Source: Pseudomonadota bacterium (lineage in GTDB: Bacteria; Pseudomonadota; Alphaproteobacteria; Rhizobiales; Rhizobiaceae). From it: DNA of 64,000 nt. Below are positions 25,084 through 34,100 of the stretch, one piece after another (position 1 is the first letter of the stretch; every line of letters begins with the position of its first letter). Position numbers and translations under genes: made by a program. The notes beneath the pieces were generated by a model. The model made no database searches and was not told the origin of the DNA. It saw only the letters and a list, made by a program, of their open reading frames with translations. The stretch lies in NCBI GenBank assembly GCA_020161665.1, contig JAIUPA010000027.1:1-64000 (forward strand), in the 5' to 3' direction.

Positions 25084-26367
25084 ATGACTGAGACCACCAA
25101 AGGCGGCCTGACCCGCCGTTCGCTTCTGAAGACGGGTGCCGCCGCCGCTGGTCTGGCTGCCGGTTCTGGCGCCATCACCGGCTTCCCGACGATCTGGGCA
25201 CAGACCAAGATCACCCTGCGCCAGTTCGGCACCGGCGTTTCGAACATCAATGCCGTCGCTGAAAAGTGCAAGGCCGACCTCGGCATCACGCTGGAAATGA
25301 CCGCAACGGACTCCGACGCCGCCGCCCAGCGCGCCGTCACCCAGCCGAACTCCTATGACATTGCCGACATTGAATACTGGATTCTCAAGAAGGTCTTCGC
25401 CACCGGCGTCATCCAGCCGATGGATACGAAGAAGCTGAAATATTACGACAAGATCGTGCCGCTCTTTAAAAACGGCAAGCTGACGCCCGATAGCGTCATT
25501 GCACAGGGCACCGCCCCGCACACCGTTGGCTTCGTTGAAAAGCCCGGCGACAAGAAGTTCGCCAAGGAAGAAACGCAGTGGTTCACGATGGTTCCGACCA
25601 TCTACAATGCCGATACGCTCGGCATTCGCCCGGACCTCGTCGGTCGCGAAATCACCACCTGGGCAGACATTCTCGATCCGGCTTTCAAGGGCAAGACCTC
25701 GATCCTCAACATCCCCTCCATCGGCATCATGGATGCGGCCATGATCATGGAAGCCTCCGGCAAGATCAAATATGCCGACAAGGGCAACATGACGAAGGAA
25801 GAGATCGACAAGACGATCGATTTCCTCATTGAAGTGAAGAAGGCTGGCCAGTTCCGCGCCTTCTGGAAGAGCTTCGATGAAAGCGTAAACCTCATGGCAT
25901 CGGGCGAAGTCGTCATCCAGTCCATGTGGTCGCCGGCCGTTGCTGCGGTCCGCTCCAAGGGCATTGCCTGCAAGTATCAGCCGCTCAAGGAAGGCTATCG
26001 CTCGTGGGGCGGCGGTCTTGGCCTCGCCTCGCACCTCAAGGGCGCCGAGCTGGATGCCGCTTACGAATACATCAACTGGTACACCTCCGGCTGGGTCGGT
26101 GCTTACCTCAACCGTCAGGGCTACTACTCGGCCTGCATGGATACCGCCAAGGAATTCATGACCGCCGACGAATGGGGCTACTGGATCGAAGGCAAGCCGG
26201 CACAGGGCGATATCATGTCGCCGGAAGGCAAGGTCATGGAGAAGGCCGGTGCGGTTCGCGACGGCGGCTCCTTCGTCGAGCGCATGGGCAAGGTCGCCTG
26301 CTGGAACTCGGTCATGGACGAAGACCGCTACATGGTCCGTCGCTGGAACGAGTTCATCGCCGCCTGA
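25084..26367 (+). CDS. Tat-exported ABC substrate-binding protein (PotD-like)
   Basis: This is a 427-residue periplasmic binding protein. The N-terminus [20 protein letters not shown] carries a twin-arginine signal, so it is exported folded. The body shows the PotD-like pattern: [58 protein letters not shown] and [26 protein letters not shown] precedes the ATG. A perfect 10-bp hairpin after the stop probably leaves extra copies of this gene's mRNA relative to the permeases. The substrate is unknown; the racemase downstream points to a hydantoin, amino-acid derivative or ureide. Confidence 0.92.
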   Translation: MTETTKGGLTRRSLLKTGAAAAGLAAGSGAITGFPTIWAQTKITLRQFGTGVSNINAVAEKCKADLGITLEMTATDSDAAAQRAVTQPNSYDIADIEYWILKKVFATGVIQPMDTKKLKYYDKIVPLFKNGKLTPDSVIAQGTAPHTVGFVEKPGDKKFAKEETQWFTMVPTIYNADTLGIRPDLVGREITTWADILDPAFKGKTSILNIPSIGIMDAAMIMEASGKIKYADKGNMTKEEIDKTIDFLIEVKKAGQFRAFWKSFDESVNLMASGEVVIQSMWSPAVAAVRSKGIACKYQPLKEGYRSWGGGLGLASHLKGAELDAAYEYINWYTSGWVGAYLNRQGYYSACMDTAKEFMTADEWGYWIEGKPAQGDIMSPEGKVMEKAGAVRDGGSFVERMGKVACWNSVMDEDRYMVRRWNEFIAA

Positions 26368-26394
26368 TCAGCGCCGAGGCCAACCATACGAAAA

Positions 26395-26428
26395 GCAAAA
26401 GGCGGGCACCCTCTGTCTCGCCTTTTGC
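26395..26428 (+). terminator. Intra-operon hairpin after the binding-protein gene
   Basis: GCAAAAGGCG (26395-26404) and CGCCTTTTGC (26419-26428) are perfectly complementary. There is no T-run. Such stem-loops commonly stabilise the upstream binding-protein mRNA or cause partial termination before permease genes. Confidence 0.6.
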
Positions 26429-26567
26429 CGAAGCCCAAGGGCGCAATTCGCGAACACGTTTCCGGATTGCGCCTGACGGGTCGAAGACGGCACATCCCGG
26501 CCGCAAAGGGAAATGAGACCGAATTCTGCCAGAGATCCAGGCACCGCAACGAGGGAGTTGACGAACG

Positions 26568-27482
26568 ATGACCATGGTCGTCCCGCCGCCGAAAACCGTG
26601 AAGGTCGAAGCGCTCGAAAAGCCGCCGATCACCTTGCCGCCATCGCTGATTTCCTGGCTGCAGGCCGCCCCGCTGACGATCATTCTCGGCGCGTTCCTCG
26701 CCTTGCCGATTCTGATGATCACCGTGGTCAGCTTCTGGGATTACGACTTCGCCCAGATGTATCCGGACTTCGTGACCTTCAACTACGCCGAAACGCTCGG
26801 TTCATGGGTGACGTGGAAGACCTATCTCAACACGTTGAAATTCACCTTCCTCGTCTGGTCGATCACACTGTTCATCGGCTTCTGGGTTGCCTATTTCCTC
26901 GCCTTCCACATCCGCACCAGCGCCATGCAGACGGTGCTGTTCCTCGTCTGCACCGTGCCCTTCCTCACCTCGAACATCATCCGCATGATTTCGTGGATTC
27001 CGGTTCTGGGTCGAAACGGTCTCGTCAATTCAGCCCTCATCGAAACGGGCATCATTGCCGCCCCCATCGAGTGGCTGCTCTATTCCGATTTTGCCGTGGT
27101 GCTCGCCATGGTGCACCTCTACACGCTCTTCATGGTCACGCCGATTTTCAACACCATGATGCGCATTGACCGCTCGCTGATTGAAGCCGCGCGCGATGCC
27201 GGTGCCTCCGGCTTGCAAATCCTGACGAACGTCATCATCCCGCTGTCAAAGCCCGGCATGGCCATCGGCTCGATCTTCGTCGTCACGCTGGTCATGGCCG
27301 ATTTCTCCACCGTGCAGGTCATGTCCGGCGGCCAGAGCGCTTCGGTGGCGCTGATGATGAAGAACCAGATGTCGCTGCTGCAATATCCGGCAGCAGCCGC
27401 CAATGCCGTGGTGCTTCTCGTCCTCGTTCTCCTCATGGTCGCAGGCATTCTGCGCATCGTCGATATTCGCAAGGAGCTGTAA
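26568..27482 (+). CDS. ABC importer permease 1 (PotB-like)
   Basis: This 304-residue integral membrane protein has about six transmembrane helices (first around residues 31-52, APLTIILGAFLALPILMITV). The cytoplasmic EAA loop is EAARDAGASGLQILTNVIIP LSKPG (split here), which contacts the ATPase. A nearby upstream ATG choice does not alter the family. It is separated from the binding-protein gene by 200 bases that contain a hairpin, and is followed by permease 2 after 2 bases. Together the two permeases form the channel of the importer. Confidence 0.92.
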   Translation: MTMVVPPPKTVKVEALEKPPITLPPSLISWLQAAPLTIILGAFLALPILMITVVSFWDYDFAQMYPDFVTFNYAETLGSWVTWKTYLNTLKFTFLVWSITLFIGFWVAYFLAFHIRTSAMQTVLFLVCTVPFLTSNIIRMISWIPVLGRNGLVNSALIETGIIAAPIEWLLYSDFAVVLAMVHLYTLFMVTPIFNTMMRIDRSLIEAARDAGASGLQILTNVIIPLSKPGMAIGSIFVVTLVMADFSTVQVMSGGQSASVALMMKNQMSLLQYPAAAANAVVLLVLVLLMVAGILRIVDIRKEL

Positions 27483-27484
27483 TC

Positions 27485-28303
27485 ATGTCGGGAGAAAAGC
27501 GTCCGAAGGAATTCTATATTCTCGCAGCCCTCTTCGCGCTGTTCGTTCTGTTCCTGTATGGCCCCCTGTCGGCCATCCTCATTCTGGCCTTTCAAGGCCC
27601 GAATGGCGGCCTCACCTTCCCGCTCAACGGTGTCTCGCTGCACTGGTTCTTCAACCTCTTCGAGCAACAGGCCGTGGGGGATTTCGGCGGCTCCTTCCGC
27701 CGCTCCTTCGCGCTTGGCCTCATGGTCATGGCCGTCACGGTCTTCGTGTCCTTGACCGCCGGTCTCGCCTTCCGCCGCAAGTTTCCGGGCGCAACGCCCC
27801 TGTTCTATCTGACGGTCGCAAGCCTCGTCGTGCCCTCGATCATCATCTCGCTCGGCATTGGCGTGGGCTTCAGCCAGTCAGGCCTGCAACCGGCATGGTA
27901 TTCCTCGGCCTTTGGCGCGCATCTCACCTGGACGTTGCCCTTCGGCGTGCTGATCATGTTTGCCGTCTTCAACCGCTTCTCACCGGCTTACGAGGAAGCG
28001 GCCCGCGATCTGGGCGCAACATCGTGGCAGACCTTCCGCCATGTGGTGCTGCCCATGATTCTGCCGAGCCTTGTCGGCGTCGGCCTCTTCGGCTTCACGC
28101 TCTCCTACGACGAGTTCGCGCGCACGCTGATGACATCCGGCACCTACAACACGCTGCCGCTTGAACTCTACGGTATGACGACGAACGTCACGACGCCGGT
28201 GCTTTATGCACTGGGAGCCGTCACCACCTTCTTCTCCTTTATCGTGATCGCCGGTACCATTGGCATCATCGCCACCCTCAACCGCCGCCGCGCGCGCGGT
28301 TGA
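27485..28303 (+). CDS. ABC importer permease 2 (PotC-like)
   Basis: This 272-residue membrane protein has about six helices, the first at about residues 12-37 (YILAALFALFVLFLYGPLSA). The EAA loop EEAARDLGATSWQTFRHVVL then PMILPS is clear and lies at about residues 175-200. It starts 2 bases after permease 1 and ends 19 bases before the racemase gene, so it is co-transcribed with both. It is the second half of the heterodimeric membrane channel; specificity resides in the binding protein. Confidence 0.92.
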   Translation: MSGEKRPKEFYILAALFALFVLFLYGPLSAILILAFQGPNGGLTFPLNGVSLHWFFNLFEQQAVGDFGGSFRRSFALGLMVMAVTVFVSLTAGLAFRRKFPGATPLFYLTVASLVVPSIIISLGIGVGFSQSGLQPAWYSSAFGAHLTWTLPFGVLIMFAVFNRFSPAYEEAARDLGATSWQTFRHVVLPMILPSLVGVGLFGFTLSYDEFARTLMTSGTYNTLPLELYGMTTNVTTPVLYALGAVTTFFSFIVIAGTIGIIATLNRRRARG

Positions 28304-28322
28304 AAGCCGACCGAAAGACCCC

Positions 28323-29069
28323 ATGCAGATTCTCGTCGTCAACCCGAACACCACCGAAAGCATGACCGCGACGATTGCCGCCGCAGCGAAAAGCGTCGCC
28401 GCCCCGCAAACCGTGATCGAGGCCGTGACTTCGCGCATGGGGCCAGCCTCCATTGAGGGCTACTACGACGAGGCGCTGGCCGTGCCGGGGCTTCTGCTGG
28501 AAATTGCCGAAGGTGAGAGAAACGGAGCGAAAGCGGCCATCATTGCCTGTTTCGATGATACGGGCCTCGATGCCGCCCGCGCCCTTGCCGACATTCCGGT
28601 GATCGGCATCTGCGAGGCAGCCCTTGCCACCACCGCCTTCATCGCCCGCCGCTTTACCATCGTCACCACCATGGAGCGTTCGCGCCTGCCGGTCGAAGCC
28701 CTCGTGGAACGCTATGGCATGGCCGGTCGCTGCAATGTTCGCGCCGCCGATATTCCGGTGCTCTCCCTCGAAGACCCGAACTCGAACGCCCGCGACCGCT
28801 TGCGCACGGAAATTTCCGCCGCCCTTCTTGATGACAAGGCCGAGGCCATTGTGCTCGGCTGTGCGGGCATGGCTGATCTCGCCGCCGACCTGACGCGCGA
28901 ATTTGGCGTGCCCGTCATCGATGGCGTGGCCGCCGCCGTCAAGCAGGCCGAGGCCCTGATCGCGCTGAAACTGTCGACCGCCAAGCGCGGCGCCTATGCC
29001 ACGCCGGTGCGCAAGACCTATAGCGGGCTTCTTGAAGGCTTCGCCCCGCAGGCTATATTGAAATCATGA
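28323..29069 (+). CDS. Hydantoin racemase-type Asp/Glu racemase family protein
   Basis: This predicts 248 residues. The two catalytic cysteines of hydantoin racemases are at Cys76 (IIACFDDTG) and Cys181 (VLGCAGMADL), the numbering I recall for the Sinorhizobium and Agrobacterium enzymes. The start MQILVVNPNTTESMT is the family's typical opening. These enzymes interconvert 5-substituted D- and L-hydantoins, and relatives act on allantoin. Its place directly after the two permeases suggests the importer brings in a chiral hydantoin-like or ureide compound. No hydantoinase or carbamoylase gene lies in the operon, so the pathway would have to be completed elsewhere. The stop overlaps the GNAT start (ATGA). 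Confidence 0.88.
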   Translation: MQILVVNPNTTESMTATIAAAAKSVAAPQTVIEAVTSRMGPASIEGYYDEALAVPGLLLEIAEGERNGAKAAIIACFDDTGLDAARALADIPVIGICEAALATTAFIARRFTIVTTMERSRLPVEALVERYGMAGRCNVRAADIPVLSLEDPNSNARDRLRTEISAALLDDKAEAIVLGCAGMADLAADLTREFGVPVIDGVAAAVKQAEALIALKLSTAKRGAYATPVRKTYSGLLEGFAPQAILKS

Positions 29070-29920
29070 CCCACATCGAACCGCAGATCCGAACCCTCAC
29101 CCTTGCGGAAATCGAAACGCTCATCGACTGGGCGGGGAACGAGGGCTGGAACCCGGGTCTGGCGGATGCCGAAGCCTTTCAGGCGGCCGATCCGAACGGC
29201 TTTATCGGCTGCTTTGTCGAGGGGCGCATGGCCGCAGCCATCGCGGCAATCGCCTATGGCGACGACTTCGGCTTCATCGGCCTTTATATCTGCCATCCGG
29301 ATTTTCGCGGAAAAGGCTATGGCAAACGTGTCTGGGATGCCGGAATGCGCCATCTTTCAGGTCGTAGCGTCGCCCTTGATGGCGTCCCGGCCCAGCAGGA
29401 CAATTACCGCCGCTCAGGCTTTGTGTCCCAATACGAAACCGTGCGCTGGAGCGGTCGGCTGAAGCCGGACACCGCCGCGCCAGACCATTCCGGCATCGAA
29501 CCGTTGCTTCTGCCCGAAATGCTGGAGGCGCTTTCGACCTTTGACCGGGCGTTTTTCCCGGCCCCGCGCCTGAACTTTCTCGAACGCTGGACGGGCGCAC
29601 CGCGCACCACGCTGGTGGCGTACGAAAACGGTGCGATTCGCGGCTATGGAACGCTCCGGCAGTGCCGGGAAGGCTACAAGATCGGCCCTCTTTTTGCCGA
29701 AAGCCAGGAAATTTCCGAGCGTCTTTTTCAGGCTCTGGCGGCCAGTTCCGGTTATCACGAACTGCATATCGATGTGCCGGAAACCAACCCGGCCTTTGCC
29801 GCCTTCCTTGAAAAGGCGGGGTTCTCGCGCGGTTTTGTCACCGCCCGCATGGTCAGCGGCGTCGCTCCCACTCGCCCGGCCCTGCCACCATCCGGCATCA
29901 CCACGTTGGAACTTGGGTAA
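29066..29920 (+). CDS. Two-domain GNAT acetyltransferase
   Basis: This predicts 284 residues. The N-terminal GNAT domain has the acetyl-CoA loop FIGLYICHPDFRGKGYGKRVWDAGM (the R-G-x-G-Y-G motif, residues ~72-92) and ends at RRSGFVSQYE. The C-terminal half (from about FDRAFFPAPRLNFLERW to FLEKAGFSRGFVTARMV) is a second, degenerate GNAT fold, as in the Acetyltransf_18 type. It overlaps the racemase by 4 bases and is the last gene of the importer operon, followed by a hairpin. It probably N-acetylates the imported compound or an amino-acid product of it; the substrate is unknown. Confidence 0.87.
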   Translation: MTHIEPQIRTLTLAEIETLIDWAGNEGWNPGLADAEAFQAADPNGFIGCFVEGRMAAAIAAIAYGDDFGFIGLYICHPDFRGKGYGKRVWDAGMRHLSGRSVALDGVPAQQDNYRRSGFVSQYETVRWSGRLKPDTAAPDHSGIEPLLLPEMLEALSTFDRAFFPAPRLNFLERWTGAPRTTLVAYENGAIRGYGTLRQCREGYKIGPLFAESQEISERLFQALAASSGYHELHIDVPETNPAFAAFLEKAGFSRGFVTARMVSGVAPTRPALPPSGITTLELG

Positions 29921-29926
29921 CCCTCA

Positions 29927-29944
29927 AAAAGCGTTAGCGCTTTT
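29927..29944 (+). terminator. Hairpin at the end of the importer operon
   Basis: AAAAGCG-TTAG-CGCTTTT: a perfect 7-bp stem ending in TTTT, 7 bases after the acetyltransferase stop. Confidence 0.55.
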
Positions 29945-30067
29945 CAAGCTCAAGCGACGGATGTATGAATAAAAGAAGTTGATTTGAGTGGCCGTCGCAG
30001 GCTTTCCCTGCTTCTACGCTCATGTCATAAGCGTCAGACATCTGAACGAACAGAGAGACTTGAGCGC

Positions 30068-30586
30068 ATGGGGCAGGACCATATCCGTTACGATATTCTG
30101 GCACAGGACGCGTTGCGCGGTGTGATCCGTAAGGTGTTGGCTGAAATCGCGGCCACGGCCCGTCTGCCCGGCGATCACCACTTCTTCATCACCTTCCTGA
30201 CCGGCGCACCGGGCGTTCGCCTCTCGCAGCACCTCAAGGCCAAGTATCCGGAACAGATGACCATCGTCATCCAGCACCAGTTCTGGGATCTGAAGGTTAC
30301 GGATACGCAGTTTGAAATCGGCCTGTCCTTCTCGGATACGCCGGAACGTCTGGTCATTCCGTTTGCCGCCATTCGCGGTTTCTACGATCCGTCCGTCAAC
30401 TTCGAACTCGAATTCGACGTGCCGCTGGTCGATGAGGATGCCGAGGACGTGGATACCTACGCCGAAATCGCCGAATACACCCCGCCGGCCCCCGCTGAAA
30501 AGAGCGAGGATAGTGCGGAACCTGCCGACGGTGAACGCAAGCCCGCCTCCGTCGTTTCGCTCGACGCCTTCCGCAAGAAGCAGTAA
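30068..30586 (+). CDS. sspB: SspB-family ClpXP adaptor (alphaproteobacterial type)
   Basis: SspB tethers ssrA-tagged proteins to ClpXP and speeds their degradation. The protein has 172 residues. The folded domain covers about 1-125 and includes LPGDHHFFITFLTGAPGVRL, MTIVIQHQFWDLKVTDTQFE and IGLSFSDTPERLVIPFAAIR GFYDPS (split here). A disordered acidic linker (DEDAEDVDTYAEIAEY and on) leads to a basic tail ASVVSLDAFRKKQ, which should be the ClpX-binding peptide. The ATG at 30068 starts MGQDHIRYDILAQDALRG, the usual family start. The next gene encodes a protein whose N-terminus repeats this tail motif. The tmRNA that makes its substrates lies 6.5 kb upstream. Confidence 0.93.
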   Translation: MGQDHIRYDILAQDALRGVIRKVLAEIAATARLPGDHHFFITFLTGAPGVRLSQHLKAKYPEQMTIVIQHQFWDLKVTDTQFEIGLSFSDTPERLVIPFAAIRGFYDPSVNFELEFDVPLVDEDAEDVDTYAEIAEYTPPAPAEKSEDSAEPADGERKPASVVSLDAFRKKQ

Positions 30587-30611
30587 CCGGCTTCAAAACG
30601 GGGCGAATGCC

Positions 30612-30806
30612 ATGAGCGCCGATGTCGTCAATCTTCGCCAGTTCCGCAAGAAGGCCGTTCGCGCCGAAAAGGAAAAGCAGGCAGAGGAAAACCGCATCCG
30701 TTTCGGTCGCACCAAATCCGAAAAGCAGCTTGGCAAGGCGCTGAGCGAGCTTGAAGAACGCCGCCACGAAGCGGGCCGTCTGGAAGGCAAAAACGAGGAT
30801 GACTGA
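30612..30806 (+). CDS. DUF4169-family small basic protein
   Basis: This predicts 64 residues: MSADVVNLRQFRKKAVRAEK then a charged helix (ENRIRFGRTKSEKQLGKALS) and an acidic tail (GKNEDD). It matches the DUF4169 pattern; function unknown. Its N-terminal VVNLRQFRKK closely resembles VVSLDAFRKK at the C-terminus of SspB, the gene 25 bases upstream. Shared docking to ClpX is therefore possible. The whole protein is expected to be helical or disordered and to be cytoplasmic. The stop codon is inside a perfect terminator stem, so transcription ends right here, before the RHH gene. Confidence 0.8.
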   Translation: MSADVVNLRQFRKKAVRAEKEKQAEENRIRFGRTKSEKQLGKALSELEERRHEAGRLEGKNEDD

Positions 30807-30824
30807 GCGTCAGTCATCCTTTTT
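30797..30824 (+). terminator. Terminator overlapping the DUF4169 stop codon
   Basis: GGATGACTGA-GCG-TCAGTCATCC, a perfect 10-bp stem, followed by five Ts (30820-30824). The TGA stop (30804-30806) lies in the 5' arm. Confidence 0.88.
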
Positions 30825-30842
30825 CATGAGCGGACCCTCAGC

Positions 30843-31058
30843 ATGATCCGCAAACACTCCATCACGCTTCACGGCCACCGCACCAGCCTGTCGCTGGAAA
30901 ATGCCTTCTGGGACGAGTTGCGCGTCATTGCGGGCGAGCGTGGCCTGTCCATCGCCGCCCTGATTGCCGAAATCGATGATGCGCGCGGCGGCGAAGGCAA
31001 TCTCTCCTCAGCCCTTCGCCTGCATGTCTTAGCGTGGGTGAAGCAGAAGTCGATCTGA
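30843..31058 (+). CDS. Ribbon-helix-helix domain protein (RHH_4 type)
   Basis: This predicts 71 residues. IRKHSITLHGHRTSLSLENAFWDELRVIAGERGL shows the short beta strand and two helices of the Arc-like RHH_4 family, common as single small genes in alphaproteobacteria; ends LRLHVLAWVKQKSI. The strand residues (ITLHGHRTSL) would contact DNA if it is a regulator. Start ATG 36 bases after the DUF4169 stop, just beyond a terminator, so expression by read-through or its own promoter is possible. Targets unknown. Confidence 0.8.
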   Translation: MIRKHSITLHGHRTSLSLENAFWDELRVIAGERGLSIAALIAEIDDARGGEGNLSSALRLHVLAWVKQKSI

Positions 31059-31080
31059 TCCCCTGATTCTGTGGTTTGAG

Positions 31081-31174
31081 AGCATTTCCCGGAAAAGTGG
31101 AAGCCGGTTTTCCGTGCGCAAATGCGTAAAACAAAGAGGTAGAGCATTTCCCGAAAAAGGGAAAACGCTTCCGG
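31081..31174. repeat. Short rhizobial intergenic repeat, copy 2, plus partial copy
   Basis: The first unit (31081-31139) has AGAGCATTTCCCGGAAAAGT, then GGAAGCCGGTTTTCCGTGCG and AAAACAAAGAG, matching 7163-7221. It is followed at 31142 by a second partial start, AGAGCATTTCCCGAAAAAGG. It separates the RHH gene and the convergent AsmA gene. Confidence 0.6.
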
Positions 31175-31184
31175 GACCCATCGC

Positions 31185-34100
31185 TTACGGAACGCTTCCC
31201 GCGGGCGGCAACGGCTTGCGGATCACCTTTTGCGAGCCCTGCGGCACGCCATCAGCATCCTTTTTCAGCGCCTTGTCGGCAGCGGCCGCGGCATCGGCGC
31301 GTGCCTTGGCTTCGGCCTCGGCAAAAGCCTGTGCCCGCGCCTTGGCCGCCGCATCCGGATCAACCGCCGCCTTCGGCTTGGCATCCGGCTCGCTCTGCTG
31401 ACGGGCCTTGTCTTCCGCCGCCTTGGCTGCCGCCGCAGCAGCTGCCGCTGCCGCATCCGCCTCGGCCTTGGCCCGCGCTTCCGCCTCCGCCTTCTCGCGC
31501 GCCTGCGCATCGCGCTCTGCAGCACGGAATTTGAAAAGCGCGGCCTCGCGGCGAAGCCGCTGTTTTTCCATGATATTGGCCTGCCCCTGCTCCACGCGGC
31601 GGCGCTCACGCTCGTAAAGGCGAACGGAGAGGAAGTTCACGCTATCGGTCGGGTCGACCTGCAGTTTCGGGGCTTCCACCGGGCCGTCAAAGGCAAGCTT
31701 TGCCCCCGGATCACCACCCTCCTGCGCGAATTCACCCGGCGCAAACGAAAGGTCCAGCTGGGCATTCAGGCGGTGATCCGCCAGCGCATAACGGCCACTG
31801 CCGGTGATCGTCCCCTTCGCGACTGGCACCGGCGTGCCCTGCACCTTGAACACCCCGTCGACGATCTGGAACGGCAGGGTCACCTTGCCGACCTGCGTGC
31901 TGCCATTGGCAACCAGCGTCTCGATCAACGGTGCGATTTCACGCTCGCCGGGTTGCCCCTCCATCAAATCGGCGGCCGTCGCCAAAGGCCCCATGACATC
32001 AAGCGTCACGCCGTTCAGCACGAGGTTAGACAGGTTCAGTACGCCGGAACCACTGAGCGAGGACCGCAGGCTTGCCAGATCCTTGGCCGAACTTTCCGCC
32101 GAAAGCGAAAGATTGAACCGCCCGGTGGCAACCGGCTTCTCGTCCTTCTGCCAGAGAACGGAGGCGAGATCGCCATTTTCGACATCGAAGCCGGTGCGCA
32201 GCATCAACCCGTTATCACCGTTGGAAAGCGCCATGCGCCCTTTAGCAAGCTTGCCACCCAGCCACCCGCCGGTGAAACCATCAAGCTCCATCGCGCCGGA
32301 ATGATAGGAAAGCCGCGTTTTCACATCCTGCAAGGGGGCAAACACACCCGCATCGAAATTACGGATCGCCAGATCGATGTTGAGGTCAGCGCGTCCGGGG
32401 AGCGGCTTGCCGGGTGCGCTCTGCGGCAGATCGCCCGAAACCGGATCAACCACCGTGCCAAACATGCCCTCGGCAAGCCAGGCCAAGCTTGCCTGATCAA
32501 GGCTAAGCGCACCACTTGCCTTGACGTCCGGCAGGCCGCGCTCAAACACCAGATCGCCGGAAAGCTTGTTGCCATCCATTTCGCCCGCAAGCGCACCGAG
32601 CGTATAACGGTCATCGGCAATCGTCAGCTGGCCCGTCAGGTTCACCGGCATACCGCCGCCGGTCTGCGGCACGGCAATGCCGTTCATCGCCAGATACGGC
32701 TCAAGATCATCACTGGAGAGCGTGAACTGGCCATTGCCCACGGCAAAATGGGCTGCATCAAAGGCAAAGTTGCCATCCACCTTGAATCGGGTTTTCTCCG
32801 CCGTAAAACTCAGCGCCGTCTCTGAAGGCTTGCCCTTTGCCGTCTTCACGGTCAGCGCCAGAAGCCCGCCATCTTCCACGGCCAGCGGCAGGGGCGAAAG
32901 CCCCGCCTGCCCGAAAAGCGTTGCCGTATCAGCATTTTCAAGCGTCGCATCAAGCTTGAGATTGGGCAACTCCCCCGCAAGCAGGCGTGCCAGATCAACC
33001 GTATCGAACTGGAGTTCCGCACCCACATGCGAGCCGTTCGACCAGCCGTTCAGCTTGACGCTCGTAACCTTGCCGTCCTTGCTGACCGGCGATTTCAGGG
33101 TGAGGCTCGTATCATCGAAATGGGTGGCGCTGCGCGCCATGGCCGCGAGAACCGGATTGCCCGGCAGCTTACGCGCAAGAAGCGTCAGAAAATCCTGCGC
33201 CTGCGCCAGTTGCAGCGACATTTCCATCGGTCCGGTCTGCGGCTTACCCGCCAGACTGATGGCGGCACCGGCAAGATTGGCAATCTTCAAACGATCGATG
33301 GAAAGCACGCCATCGGAATAGGTGGCGACGGCATCGACATTCTTGGCCTCGGCATCGGTGGCCGTCAGGCGGTCGACATTGACCTTCAACGCAACCTTGT
33401 GATCGCCCAGCAGGGAATCCGAACCAAACAGCATCGCAAAGGCTTTCGCCTCGTCCAGATCCAGCAATTCGCCCTTGAGATCAGCCGAAAGCGCCGGGGT
33501 CTCATCCTTGCGCACCTCGTGCTCAAGACGACCGACAAGTCGGCTGGAGCCGACGATCAGTTCCAGCCGCTCAAAGCGTTGCAGCGTGTTGGACAGGCTG
33601 ACATTGGCGGAAAACCCGGCCTTGGACAGTGCGGGCATGGCGGCAATATCGCCCCCGGTCAGCCAGGCGGCCAAAGCAGGCGGCTGGGCGGATGCGACGA
33701 GAAGATTACCCGCAAAGGAAGGCTCCGCATCAAGCTTCAGGCGGCCATTGGCCTCCACCGTGGTGCGCCCCGGCAGGACGGCAACGGCCCGTTCCACGGT
33801 CCAGCCATTGCCAGCCGGTCGAACCTCAAGCTGAATGTCGCGCAGCGTCGTGTCGCCCGAAACGATGGCAGGCAGGCGAAACGTCGCCTTACCCTGTACC
33901 TGCGGCACGGGAATAGACGCGGCAATCGCCAGCATGGCATGCAATCGCCGTTCGACAGATGTTTGCGGCGCGCGCGTCGTCTTGGCCGTCACGCCATTGG
34001 TGCCGAGATCGTTGATGTCGATCTGCTGGCCTTCCGCCGTCAGCAAAAATTCGGGCTTGGCCCCCACATCCAGCGTTGCCTCGCCGTTGACGATGTAGGG

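Noticed and set aside
31300..31500. Dense GCC/GGC tract as a separate repeat element
   Set aside because: It encodes the Ala-rich helical tail of the AsmA protein; codon bias explains it.
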